A stretch of 28,204 nt of DNA from Chara braunii (Eukaryota > Streptophyta > Charophyceae > Charales > Characeae), in the NCBI GenBank assembly GCA_003427395.1, contig BFEA01000297.1, forward strand, positions 1,070,751-1,098,954. The letters are read 5' to 3'. Shown here piece after piece: positions 18,265-26,022 of this stretch (within the stretch, counting starts at the first letter, position 1; every line of letters begins with the position of its first letter). The notes beneath the pieces are model-generated. The model was not told where the DNA came from and searched no databases. It worked only from the letters and a program-made list of their open reading frames with translations. The position numbers and the translations under genes were made by a program.

Positions 18265-18365
18265 GTCTTCACCCCAATAGAACGCCCCATCATTATAGCC
18301 GTATTTGGTGCAATTTCCAGTCCAGATACAACTATAATGACCGGGCATTCTATTCGGGTGAAGAC
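18265..18365. mobile_element. Short hairpin MITE, copy B
   Basis: The terminal inverted repeats are GTCTTCACCCCAATAGAACG (left) and the complement of GGCATTCTATTCGGGTGAAG (right). They continue inward as CATTATAG and CTATAATGACC, giving arms of about 35-38 bp around a short centre. The family consensus arm is near CTTCACCCGAATAGAATGCC. A lone left arm, AGTCTTCCTCCAAATAAAAC, at about 18144 suggests a third, decayed copy between A and B. Confidence 0.7.
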
Positions 18366-18647
18366 ATTAGCTATTAATAGCCAAATCCTGATTGAATGCA
18401 TTGATAGATTTCCTGTTGGGATAGATATTAATAATTTATTTAATATATACATTAATGCATTTAACGGTGCCTTTTTTCCTTTTCCAAATATAACACTCCA
18501 CAATGCCATCTTCTTTTTTTGTATTAATCCACAAAATACGACTGTTGCTGTCCGGCAGTCCGCTGCAGGCACTCGAACGCATAAGCATTAACTTTCTCAA
18601 TAATCATTGCTAGATGTCCGGCAACTCGTTCCTGCCAACGTATATAT
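18366..18647. other. Unassigned segment
   Basis: AT-rich sequence with no recognised gene or element. Confidence 0.4.
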
Positions 18648-18770
18648 GTATTGTCAAGCACAACCGCCAGAGAGGGAGAAGAGGACAACAAACAAAGTCT
18701 GTGCCAGTGTTTCCTCGAAGTTTCGCCGACTCGCCAAGAGGCTAAACCGTCTACAGTCTGTATGTATGTA
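18648..18770 (+). repeat. Hammerhead-bearing short repeat, diverged copy
   Basis: Landmarks are CCAGAGAGGGAGAAGAGGAC, AACAAACAAAGTCTGTG, CTCGAAGTTTCGCCGACTCG and GAGGCTAAACCGTCTACAGT. The minus strand of 18703-18760 keeps the hammerhead arrangement (ACTGTA, a partial stem I, GAGTCGGCGAAACTTCGA for stem II), but the core CTGATGA reads CTTGGCG, so it is probably inactive. Confidence 0.7.
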
Positions 18771-18774
18771 GATG

Positions 18775-18794
18775 TATATATATATATATATATA
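18775..18794. repeat. (TA)n tract
   Basis: An alternating TA tract lies between two oppositely oriented copies of the hammerhead repeat. Similar TA tracts border most copies of the family. Confidence 0.9.
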
Positions 18795-18862
18795 CACAGC
18801 CCCTCGTTTGTTGTCCTCTTCTCCCTCTCTGCCTACGGGTTACCGGGCAGTTCTATTTGACG
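18795..18862 (-). repeat. Hammerhead-bearing short repeat, minus copy (5' half of palindrome)
   Basis: This is the reverse complement of the family head: CACAGCCCCTCG, TTTGTTGTCCTCTTC, CTGCCTACGGGTTACC and GGGCAGTTCTATTTGACG. It stops before the hammerhead portion. Together with 18898-18968 it forms a palindrome with arms of about 68-70 bp around a TA-rich loop. Confidence 0.85.
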
Positions 18863-18897
18863 ATATATATATATATATCTATATCTATATATATATA
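18863..18897. repeat. (TA)n loop of palindrome
   Basis: The TA/TCTA-rich centre lies between the inverted copies. Confidence 0.9.
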
Positions 18898-19005
18898 TCG
18901 TCACAAACAGAACTGCCCGGTAAACCGTAGGCAGAGAGAGAGAAGAGGACAACAAACGAGGGGCTGTGACAAACTGTTTCGTCGGAGTTTCACCGACTCA
19001 TCAGG
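18898..19005 (+). repeat. Hammerhead-bearing short repeat, 3'-truncated copy
   Basis: It is complete from TCGTCACAAACAGAACTGCC through GGAGTTTCACCGACTCATCA, then is cut by a (TA)n tract at 19005-19019. It is in direct tandem with the next copy, with a period of about 118 bp (AACTGCCCGG at 18911 and 19029). Confidence 0.88.
18973..19005 (-). ncRNA. Hammerhead ribozyme core, lacking its 5' strand
   Basis: On the minus strand CTGATGA is followed by a perfect stem II (GTCGG/CCGAC with loop TGAAACT) and by GAAACAGT, the best core in the window. The 5' partner needed for stems I and III has been replaced by a TA tract, so this copy cannot cleave by itself. Confidence 0.75.
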
Positions 19006-19017
19006 ATATATATATAT

Positions 19018-19155
19018 ATCACAAACAGAACTGCCCGGTGAACCGTAGGCAGAGAGAGAGAAGAGGACAACAAACGAGGGCTGTGACAAACTGTTTCGTT
19101 GGAGTTTCACCGACTCATCAGGAGGCTGAACCCTAACAGTCTGCAGAATCCTCTC
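19018..19155 (+). repeat. Hammerhead-bearing short repeat, most complete copy
   Basis: This copy runs from TCACAAACAGAACTGCCCGG through GAGGGCTGTGACAAACTG and ACCGACTCATCAGGAGGCTG to AACAGTCTGCAGAATCCTCT. It is the longest single copy and includes all hammerhead segments on its minus strand. It encodes no protein. Confidence 0.88.
19086..19144 (-). ncRNA. Type III hammerhead ribozyme, near-complete
   Basis: Hammerhead RNAs cut themselves after an NUH triplet. Minus-strand order here is GCAGACTGT (stem III 5' strand), T (position 17, giving GTT), AGGGTTCAGCCTC (stem I hairpin), CTGATGA core, GTCGG-TGAAACT-CCAAC stem II, GAA, then ACAGTTTGT (stem III 3' strand). Stem III pairs over about nine positions including the required A-U closing pair. 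The open end is stem III, so the topology is type III, the class found in plant retrozymes and viroid-like RNAs. Defects in this copy are one stem II mismatch and an A-C mismatch at the first stem I pair. Sister copies supply ACTGTA with GAG/CTC for stem I and GTCGG/CCGAC for stem II, so the inferred ancestor would be fully canonical. Confidence 0.8.
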
Positions 19156-19520
19156 ACTGATTACACTTCAAATGATAATCTACCTTAACCAAAATCAAAG
19201 TCACTCACCCACACCAGATGGAAAACTCTACAGACTGTCGGTTATTGTCACATGATATCAGAGCGCCAAAGCAAAAAACAGGAAAAAAAAAACACGAAAA
19301 ACAAGAAAAACTTAATTCGTTTTTTATCTTCTTCCTTACAACTCCCCCTGTTCAGAACCTCTTGCGTACAAGGCCGCCCACGTGGATGTAGGTTGAGCGG
19401 CGGCTGCCCCCGCCCCCGTGTGTCATATCAACCCACTTGGACACAGCCAAAAGGCAAAGAGGCAAAGAAGAGAGGAAGGGAACAGCCAAATAAACCAGAA
19501 CAGGGGGCAACAAAACAGAT
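19156..19520. other. Unassigned segment
   Basis: I see no gene. An A-rich tract lies at 19270-19310, and a GACACAGCC...AAGAGAGGAAGGGAACAGCC stretch near 19440-19487 is faintly similar to the hammerhead repeat head. Confidence 0.4.
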
Positions 19521-19753
19521 CCCAGATGACAAGTCCCACATGCAAGCACCCAGATGACAAGTCCCACATGCAAGCACCACCCCTGCCCACAGGCCAAACG
19601 ACGGGACAAGACCAACCAGAATGTCAAAACCTTCTTGTCTGCAAAGAAATAAAAAAATACCAAAAAGAACCCATCCCGGATGACGATTCCCACATACAAG
19701 CACCGCCCCGCGCTCAAAAGGCCGAACAACGGGAAACAACCAACCAGGATGCC
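19521..19753. repeat. Tandem and near-tandem duplications (28 bp and about 128 bp)
   Basis: CCAGATGACAAGTCCCACAT plus GCAAGCA is repeated in tandem at about 19522-19577. A longer unit of roughly 75 bp (CCAGATGACAAGTCCC..., AGGCCAAACGACGGGACAAG, CCAACCAGAATG) at about 19550-19625 recurs diverged at 19676-19752 (CCGGATGACGATTCCC..., AGGCCGAACAACGGGAAAC, CCAACCAGGATG). Confidence 0.8.
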
Positions 19754-19763
19754 ATATATATAT

Positions 19764-19822
19764 ATCGTCAAATAAAGCTGCCCGGTAAACCGTAGGCAGA
19801 CAGGGAGAAAAGATATAGGGTT
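19764..19822 (+). repeat. Hammerhead-bearing short repeat, head only
   Basis: TCGTCAAATAAAGCTGCCCG, GTAAACCGTAGGCAGACAGG and GAGAAAAGATA form a plus-oriented head that joins directly to a minus-oriented copy at 19823. Another TA tract precedes it. Confidence 0.8.
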
Positions 19823-19861
19823 CAGCCTCCTGACGAGTTGGTAAAACTCCGACCAAACAGT
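19817..19861 (+). ncRNA. Hammerhead ribozyme motif, degenerate
   Basis: CTGACGA (position 7 may be any base) at 19830-19836 is followed by stem II GTTGG-TAAAACT-CCGAC with a G-T wobble and then CAAACAGT. The conserved G before AAA is changed to C. The upstream stem III strand is replaced by AGATATA. Likely inactive. Confidence 0.6.
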
Positions 19862-19950
19862 CTGTGACAGCCGCCCACTTGCTGTCCTATTCTCCATTTC
19901 TGCGTCAGGTTCCTCAAGCAGTTCTCTTTGACTATGATATATTGACGATA
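19823..19950 (-). repeat. Hammerhead-bearing short repeat, minus copy
   Basis: This inverted copy contains TTCAGCCTCCTGACGAG, CTCCGACCAAACAGTCTGTG, GCCCACTTGCTGTCC and AGCAGTTCTCTTTGAC, and ends in a TA-rich tract. The ribozyme strand is therefore the plus strand here. Confidence 0.8.
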
Positions 19951-20119
19951 TATATAATATATAATTTATATATAATAAACAAAAGAAAAACGTACCTACC
20001 ATTCTCATTTCGTGACAATTGTTGAAGTTCTATCAAGTTCTTCTGTGCATCCTTTCAAAAATTTGAACGATAGAATAGATGAGCAACATTAGCACGCATA
20101 CTTAAAGCAAAATGGTGGG

Positions 20120-20430
20120 AAAATACAACAAAAACAACCCAGTCAACTGTAGGCGGAGAAGACCCGTCCTTTAGGGGAGAGCGGGGGGGGGGGGGGGGGG
20201 GGGGGGGTTGAATGAATGAATTGATGGGTCAAATGGACTCTACGAAATTGCTCATCTTTTGCTGACCCCCCTGTTAATCCTCGAATGCCTACCCATGTAG
20301 ACGAACAGCGAGGAAAGGAAAAAATTGAGGGGCAGGTTGGGAACGGGGCAGGAGGGGAAGGGACACAGTACTGTTTCGTCGGACTTGTACTGACTCCTTA
20401 GGATTTCGAACCCTCAGCCGTCTGTCGCAT
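20120..20430 (+). repeat. Diverged hammerhead repeat split by a poly-G run
   Basis: AACCCAGTCAACTGTAGGCG at about 20136 resembles the family head. GGGACACAGTACTGTTTCGT, CGGACTTGTACTGACTCCTT and AACCCTCAGCCGTCTGT at 20360-20425 resemble its ribozyme end. On the minus strand the core reads CTAAGGA rather than CTGATGA, but GACGAAACAGT is intact. A 25-base G run and unrelated text lie between. Confidence 0.55.
20183..20207 (+). repeat. Poly-G run of 25
   Basis: Twenty-five consecutive G bases. The length is likely to be inaccurate in a short-read assembly. Confidence 0.9.
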
Positions 20431-20756
20431 AGCCATTTCCAATGCTTCAAGGTATGGATAAGGTATGGGGAATAGTTGCAACACTCGGCATCGGCCAATA
20501 TTTTGAATGTGTCTGGACACGGAGTTCGCTCAGATGCATTCCAAACCTTGGGAATGGCCAGTAGTGCAACTAGGTCCTTCATTTCCCTTGACCCGAATTC
20601 AATTTCACAGCAGCAGACCATAAACATAATGACACAAATTGTGATCACACAGTGTCACAGACAGCTGCCTGGTCAGCTTAGAGGGTGGGGGGGGGGGGAC
20701 GCTGAGGGCTGTGGCAGAGTCTACAGATTCTATACAACTATTTAGTATCATCATAG

Positions 20757-20875
20757 AGAACTGCCCAGTGAACCGAAGGCAGAGAAGGAGAAGAACACAA
20801 CAAACGAGGGGCTGTGAGTCAAAGAGAACTGCCCGGTGAACATACTCAGCCACAAAGGGAGAAACGGACAAAAAG
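20757..20875 (+). repeat. Hammerhead-bearing short repeat, compound copy at assembly gap
   Basis: Two heads are fused: GAACTGCCCAGTGAACCGAAG with its tail, then AAGAGAACTGCCCGGTGAAC. Positions 20781-20871 are identical to 5-95 of the window. The copy is cut at the N. Confidence 0.85.
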
Positions 20876-20876
20876 N
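20876..20876. other. Single-N assembly gap
   Basis: Repeat sequence on the left is replaced immediately by GC-rich, LTR-like sequence on the right, so the N marks a join of unrelated sequence. Confidence 0.85.
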
Positions 20877-21010
20877 GCGGGGGCGGGTGTGGGCTGGGAG
20901 TAAGGGTGGCGGGCTTGGTGCAGGGCGGGGGTGTTTTGGCGGGGGCGAGGGTTGAGTAGCCTCGTGGTGGGGGTCCGAGGGTGAAATGGCTACCCCGGCT
21001 TGGGCCGCGG
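20877..21010. other. GC-rich segment starting at the gap
   Basis: The sequence is G-rich (GCGGGGGCGGGTGTGGGCTG at the start) without a gene. It resembles in composition the segment that ends at the adapter, 17400-17496. Confidence 0.6.
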
Positions 21011-21049
21011 GGCTACCCTCATGAGAACACTTAGTCTTGCCGATCTAGA

Positions 21050-21900
21050 TAATAAACATAAAGCAAACAACTAGACCACCCCAACCTAGGCGCACGTCAA
21101 ATCGACCTAAACAATTGTAATGCGACAAATGATTAAACCGCCCTAACCTAGGGGTACATCTAGTATCTGTCTAGGCAACGACATAAGACATATGATGTGA
21201 CCGCCCCAACCTAGGGGTACGCCTAACCCGCCCAAACAACTACATATGGCATAGGACTAGACGACCTCAACTTACGAGTGTGTCTGGAGAGCAACATACG
21301 ACGAATGACTGAACTTCCCCAACCTAGGGGTACGCCCAACTTACATAACAACAACAACGTTTGACATGTAAGTTTACAAGTTTATTTTTTTTTTCTTCCA
21401 GACAGATGATCAAACCGCCCAACTTTGGGAGAAATCCAATCGTGCCTTAACCATGTTTAATAATCAATTTTATACTAGGGGTACGTTCGATTTGTTCACG
21501 TTACCACCAATATTATACTTTGAATTTACCATCTTTTTTTCTTTTTTTTTTTATATCTGGCTCATTGACAAAATTGTCCCAACCTAGGGGTACACATAGT
21601 ATGCCAAGTAATATATATAGTGTATATGAAATCAAATTTTATACTATGGCTCCAGTTAAGTTTACGGCTTATGGTTAAGCCACCCCAGATATGCCTAACC
21701 TTTGTCTGTTTTTCCCTTAGAATAAAACAAAATTCTGGATCCTTGCAACCTAGATTGGACCCGTATCGTTTCAATGAGCAAAGAAAGCAACAATTATGGA
21801 CAACCCAAACCAGGGTCAGACCCATCCTCCATTCAGAAACCCCAAAAGAAACATGTGACTAGGTCATCTAACCTAGGATAGACCTAGCATGTTAAGATCA
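21050..21900 (+). repeat. Diverged tandem modules with CCCCAACCTAGGGGTA
   Basis: At least eight modules share (A)CCGCCCCAACCTAGGGGTA and variants: near 21075, 21140, 21203, 21318, 21405, 21470, 21580 and 21868, with weaker ones near 21270 and 21675. Spacing is commonly 60-110 bp. Each core contains the palindrome CCTAGG. Two units occur at 17085-17165. No protein frame. Confidence 0.75.
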
Positions 21901-23240
21901 GGCAAGCAACCTACAAGTCATAAAAAATACGCAGCACTGAACTACGGAACCTTACGCCTTGTCTTTGATGACCTGGCCATCCGCAAGCAAAGCCAACCCT
22001 CTTCCCTTTTGCCATCCTTCCTTCTTTCGTTCTCTCTGCTTTCAGACAATCATTTGAACTCTTATGGACACTTTATTTATTTAGCTCATATTAACTTTTG
22101 AAATAAACTTTAATAATCGTAAGTATTCCAATCGTACTTCATACAAGATAAAAGCTAGGACAATTAGGGAACTATGGGATTATACACGTAAGACGTTCGT
22201 ATACCTGATGGTTCCCTGCCTCCATAACCCCGCCCGGGCTCCAACAGAGCTCCCGCAATCGGTGGGTCAACTGCCCAGAAAGCCGTGGTGCAGTCTTGTC
22301 GGTTACAATCCCATGTGGTACCTTCCTCTCTCGAACATCAGACTAGACTGTTGCCGCTGACCAAACCGCAACAACCTCTGCAGTGATTCCAAAGTTATAA
22401 CAACAATGGTATTATCCAAATCGCATCCATAGTAATGAAATGTAGATCAACCAGTACCAGTTGTTCCGGACGGAGCACAACTGCTCATGCATGAGAAACA
22501 CTCCTCGTGGCATAGCAATGGTCCACCCGACGAACTCAGGTAGTCAAACCTCAAAGGCAGCAACTCCTCAAAGAGGATAATGACATTCAACTCTCAATTC
22601 CACTACTACCTGTTACTAATGTGCTCGATCCTTGGTGAGTCAAGCACTCCTCCGTTCACCTGCTCACTTCTCCCTCTTCTTTGCTAGACTGTGTTGCAAC
22701 GTCCTGCTTTCACAATATAAACTCTACAAACTCGTACCGATGTTCTCTCCTTTTTGCTTTCTCCTTCTCCACTTTTTTCCTCCCAACTCCCCCGCACCAG
22801 CTCACCGATCTCCCCTGCTGCTTGCTGATTGTAGTATCCCAAGTGGGTCGTCCAAGGCTTCCGACTCACTTTAACTCTTCCTGACAATCCACCTAGTCTG
22901 GCTCTTGACTAGGTCCAAACGAAGCGCAAACCACAACAAAACTGCAATCTCGACATGCAAGAACACTTGCGGCCTTTGGGAGGATCAATCACGAGTGCCA
23001 TAAAGAGGATCGTGCATCCAGTGGGGCAAGCGGCAATGCCGACAAGCAACACTACCACAAAGAAGATCTCGACGCCAAGATTACCAGGAGAGTACCCTTT
23101 CCGGTCGTCTAGATGGACGGTTGGATTGTCATACGATAACCCCTTGTACAAGGTTGTCAGGGGCTGGTGGGGGGTTCCCGGTAGGGGTTTGCCGCCTTTG
23201 AGGGGGCAGTGGGGGCGGTAAAGAACTCCCTGTATGAAGA
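21901..23240. other. Unassigned segment
   Basis: I recognise no gene. The best open frames (plus 22955-23221, minus 22909-23151) share the same 200 bp on opposite strands, and neither shows a known motif. GTCAACTGCCCAGAAAGCCG at about 22267 is weakly similar to the head of the hammerhead repeat, but too short to call. Confidence 0.4.
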
Positions 23241-23358
23241 TAAAAAAAAAAAAAGATTGATTGATTGATTTGTTGATTGATTGATTGATTGTTTGTTAGA
23301 TTGATTGATTGATTGATTGATTGATTCAAGTTGATTGATTAATTGATTGATTGGTTGA
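23241..23358. repeat. (GATT)n microsatellite with leading poly-A
   Basis: An A run at 23241-23253 is followed by GATTGATT units with a few TTGT and CAAG interruptions. Confidence 0.95.
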
Positions 23359-24705
23359 CACAACCCCCTTTATATTCTCAGAGGGCATCAGTCCGGTTAC
23401 TTATCCCTGACAAGCATAATATATGTAATCAAATGAACTAAGTGTCCATGGGGTCTTAAGGATTACTGTCAGACAGCAGGAGACTAATTTAACCACCAGT
23501 ACTTTCTAAAGTCGTGCTTGTAAACATGTGACGTTCTAACTCACGTCATGTGTTGTCTTGCGGCGGGAGTGATTAATTGTGCGGAATAGGCTCGAAAGAC
23601 AACAAAATGGGGTGTGCCAAGGATTATTGGGAAAATTGAGTGTGAGGATTCAAACGAAATTGAAATCCCCTGTGTGGTTTCGGTTTAGTGAGAAATAGTC
23701 ATCGGTGCGCGAGAAATAAACGCGTAATTTTCAAACATCGATTCAATCTAAAAAGTACCGTTGAGCCTTTGCGCGGGCTACTGGTCATCTTTTAGAGTGG
23801 AAGGGTGAGGGTACGCACGTGGGATCTCGTTTTCGAATTGGATCCCGACGCTGCTCGTTGCAGATATCGGAATTCGACGTGGATGACCTTAGCTTGGTTG
23901 CTCGTTCCTTGTACTCGTCTTCGCTACGTGTTCGGTAGTGGAACCCCCTTTTCCGAAAACGCTCTGCACCACCACAATCGCTGCACAGAGTGTTAGGGCA
24001 GTGGGGTGCTACTGCGGCCCACGGGCTGACGATCAACTCGTTAAAAGACAATAACAATGAGTACAAAGGGAAATGAGTATTGATAATAACAAAACCAGCG
24101 CCTAAGAATCCAAAGCATCTTCTCTCATGTGGAAAAAAAATAGAGTCCGCCGATCTTGGCGACGACTTCCCGTACGTCCCACTCGCAGACACGTGTCCTT
24201 TCCTCGTTATACAGAAATGACCGCGATGGGGATGCAGGGAGTCGACACCCAAACGAGTCGCAACAATCATTCCACATGACACAAGCAAATTCTGAATACG
24301 TGAGTCTACGCAATCGACTATTCAATCACAAAAGCATTAAGTTGGGATACTATAGACTTTGCGACATTTCATTCATCTGACGAACCGATAAAAAAGAAAG
24401 ATGTGAGCCCGATCCAATCTCAACAACAATCATCATTCATCACGGGGGCAAACATGCATTCCCAGAATATCAGCAGGGCTTAGCTTAGTCAGCCCAATCA
24501 GTATGCGTGCATAACAAATCCCACATGCATGAGTCCCCTATTGTTCGACAAACATATCAACAAAAAAAAAATAAAAGTCGATAAGATTTGTCAGAGCTTA
24601 CCTATCCCTTTGAGTTCAACGATGCTTGTTCATGATCGGATTAAACTCAATAGGGGCGAGCGAGATCAAGGAAATTTTGAATAATTCCGACATTTGTCTG
24701 ATAGA
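23359..24705. other. Unassigned segment
   Basis: The longest open frame (minus 23785-24288, 167 codons) shows no domain I recognise and no supporting splice or start context. No RNA gene or element termini were found. Confidence 0.4.

Positions 24706-24708
<3 letters not shown>

Positions 24709-24785
<77 letters not shown>
24709..24785. repeat. (GA)n microsatellite
   Basis: About 77 bases of uninterrupted GA. Confidence 0.98.
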
Positions 24786-24789
<4 letters not shown>

Positions 24790-25449
24790 ACCACAGAAGA
24801 GAGTTGAGGAGAGAGAGAAAAAAAAAACTCTGGTCACACAAACGATCTTGAGGGAGAGCACTCGGTTGTTCACCGTTGTCGAGCGCATCGGTCCGGCACC
24901 GCACCAGGGCAGCGCGGGACCCTCCCGACCACGTCATGAAGGAGTTGGTTTAAATCCTTCGTCGCAAATACACATGGAGCGTCCGCAAGCCGCTCCGGCC
25001 GAATGCGTCAGCTATACCTCCCTCGAGCCCCTACGACAGGATAGGGCCTACGCGAGACACGACTTACCTCCACCTTACGGGAGCTGTCACCTCCCTTCGG
25101 TTGGCGTATCCCTGCCGAGCTACGAGTCCACAATATGAAAGCTAATCAGTTGCAATCGCAGAGGTGGATCAGCCGAGGGCGTTTCTCGTTCGCTGTGGCA
25201 TAGGGGGTACGCGCGGTAATACGCCTCTATCGGACCCGCACGTGAACCGACATCCTGAGGGGGCTGAGGTCCCAAGCGCGACTTGTCGTCGGTTGACTAG
25301 GACGTATCCCACTCACCACGCATACACCACTCCACAAACGCAAAAATAAAACACACACACACACATCAAACAACCCGACAACTTTCCTCGTCCCTTAGTA
25401 GCCATCCCATAACTTTCCGACGCGGAAATCGGATAGGCGTCACGCGCGA

Positions 25450-25475
25450 GACTTATTATAAAACCGCGCGGACGC
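25450..25475 (+). promoter_or_regulatory. TATA-like promoter in repeat, first copy
   Basis: TTATTATAAAACCGCGCGG is followed by ACGCAGAGC. It is a TATA-box-like sequence inside the duplicated unit of the LTR-like repeat. The paired site at about 26000 preserves ATAAA and the GCGG that follows. Function is inferred from position and wording only. Confidence 0.4.
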
Positions 25476-25997
25476 AGAGCTAACTCATATCGACTTGCGA
25501 AAGCAGTCGCAATGATGGCGTACTATGTAGTACCCATGCTCATGCGGTCCTCGTTAAACCCGAGGGTCGCATTCGACATTCAAGTGTCGGCTGACACGCG
25601 CCTTGAGGGTTAGTCTCTCGACGCTGGACAACTGTCGTGCGCGGTTGAAGACCACACACCCTCTTCTGCACCCTGTGCAGAGTGGGTGGTACACAGGTCC
25701 ATACCTGTGGTGGCAGTTGTTTCTTACTTCCCTGGAGGTGAGTCCCACTCCAGACCTGGACAGAAGTAAAGGGGTTTGACTTTGACGGTTACCTCGGACT
25801 ATAACGTCCAACCATGATAATTCAAAAAGCAAAAATAGGCCGAGGGTCCCCCTATTCCAGATAATCATAACCTTGGGCACCACCTTTTCGGTTGGTATCA
25901 ACGATCTATAATAATCTCAAACATTCGTGCATACACGCGAGTCCCTAAGTCCCATAACTTTCAGACACTAGGACGGCGAAACATCGCGTGCAGGAGT

Positions 25998-26022
25998 TTG
26001 ATATAAAGCCTCGCGGCAGCAG
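25998..26022 (+). promoter_or_regulatory. TATA-like promoter in repeat, second copy
   Basis: GATATAAAGCCTCGCGGCAG is the counterpart of the site at 25450, lying about 546 bp downstream in the internal duplication. Confidence 0.4.

Noticed and set aside
22909-23221. Overlapping open frames on both strands
   Set aside because: Neither strand gives a known motif and they compete for the same bases.
23785-24288. 167-codon minus-strand frame
   Set aside because: No motif, no intron signals and no repeat homology support it. Treated as chance.
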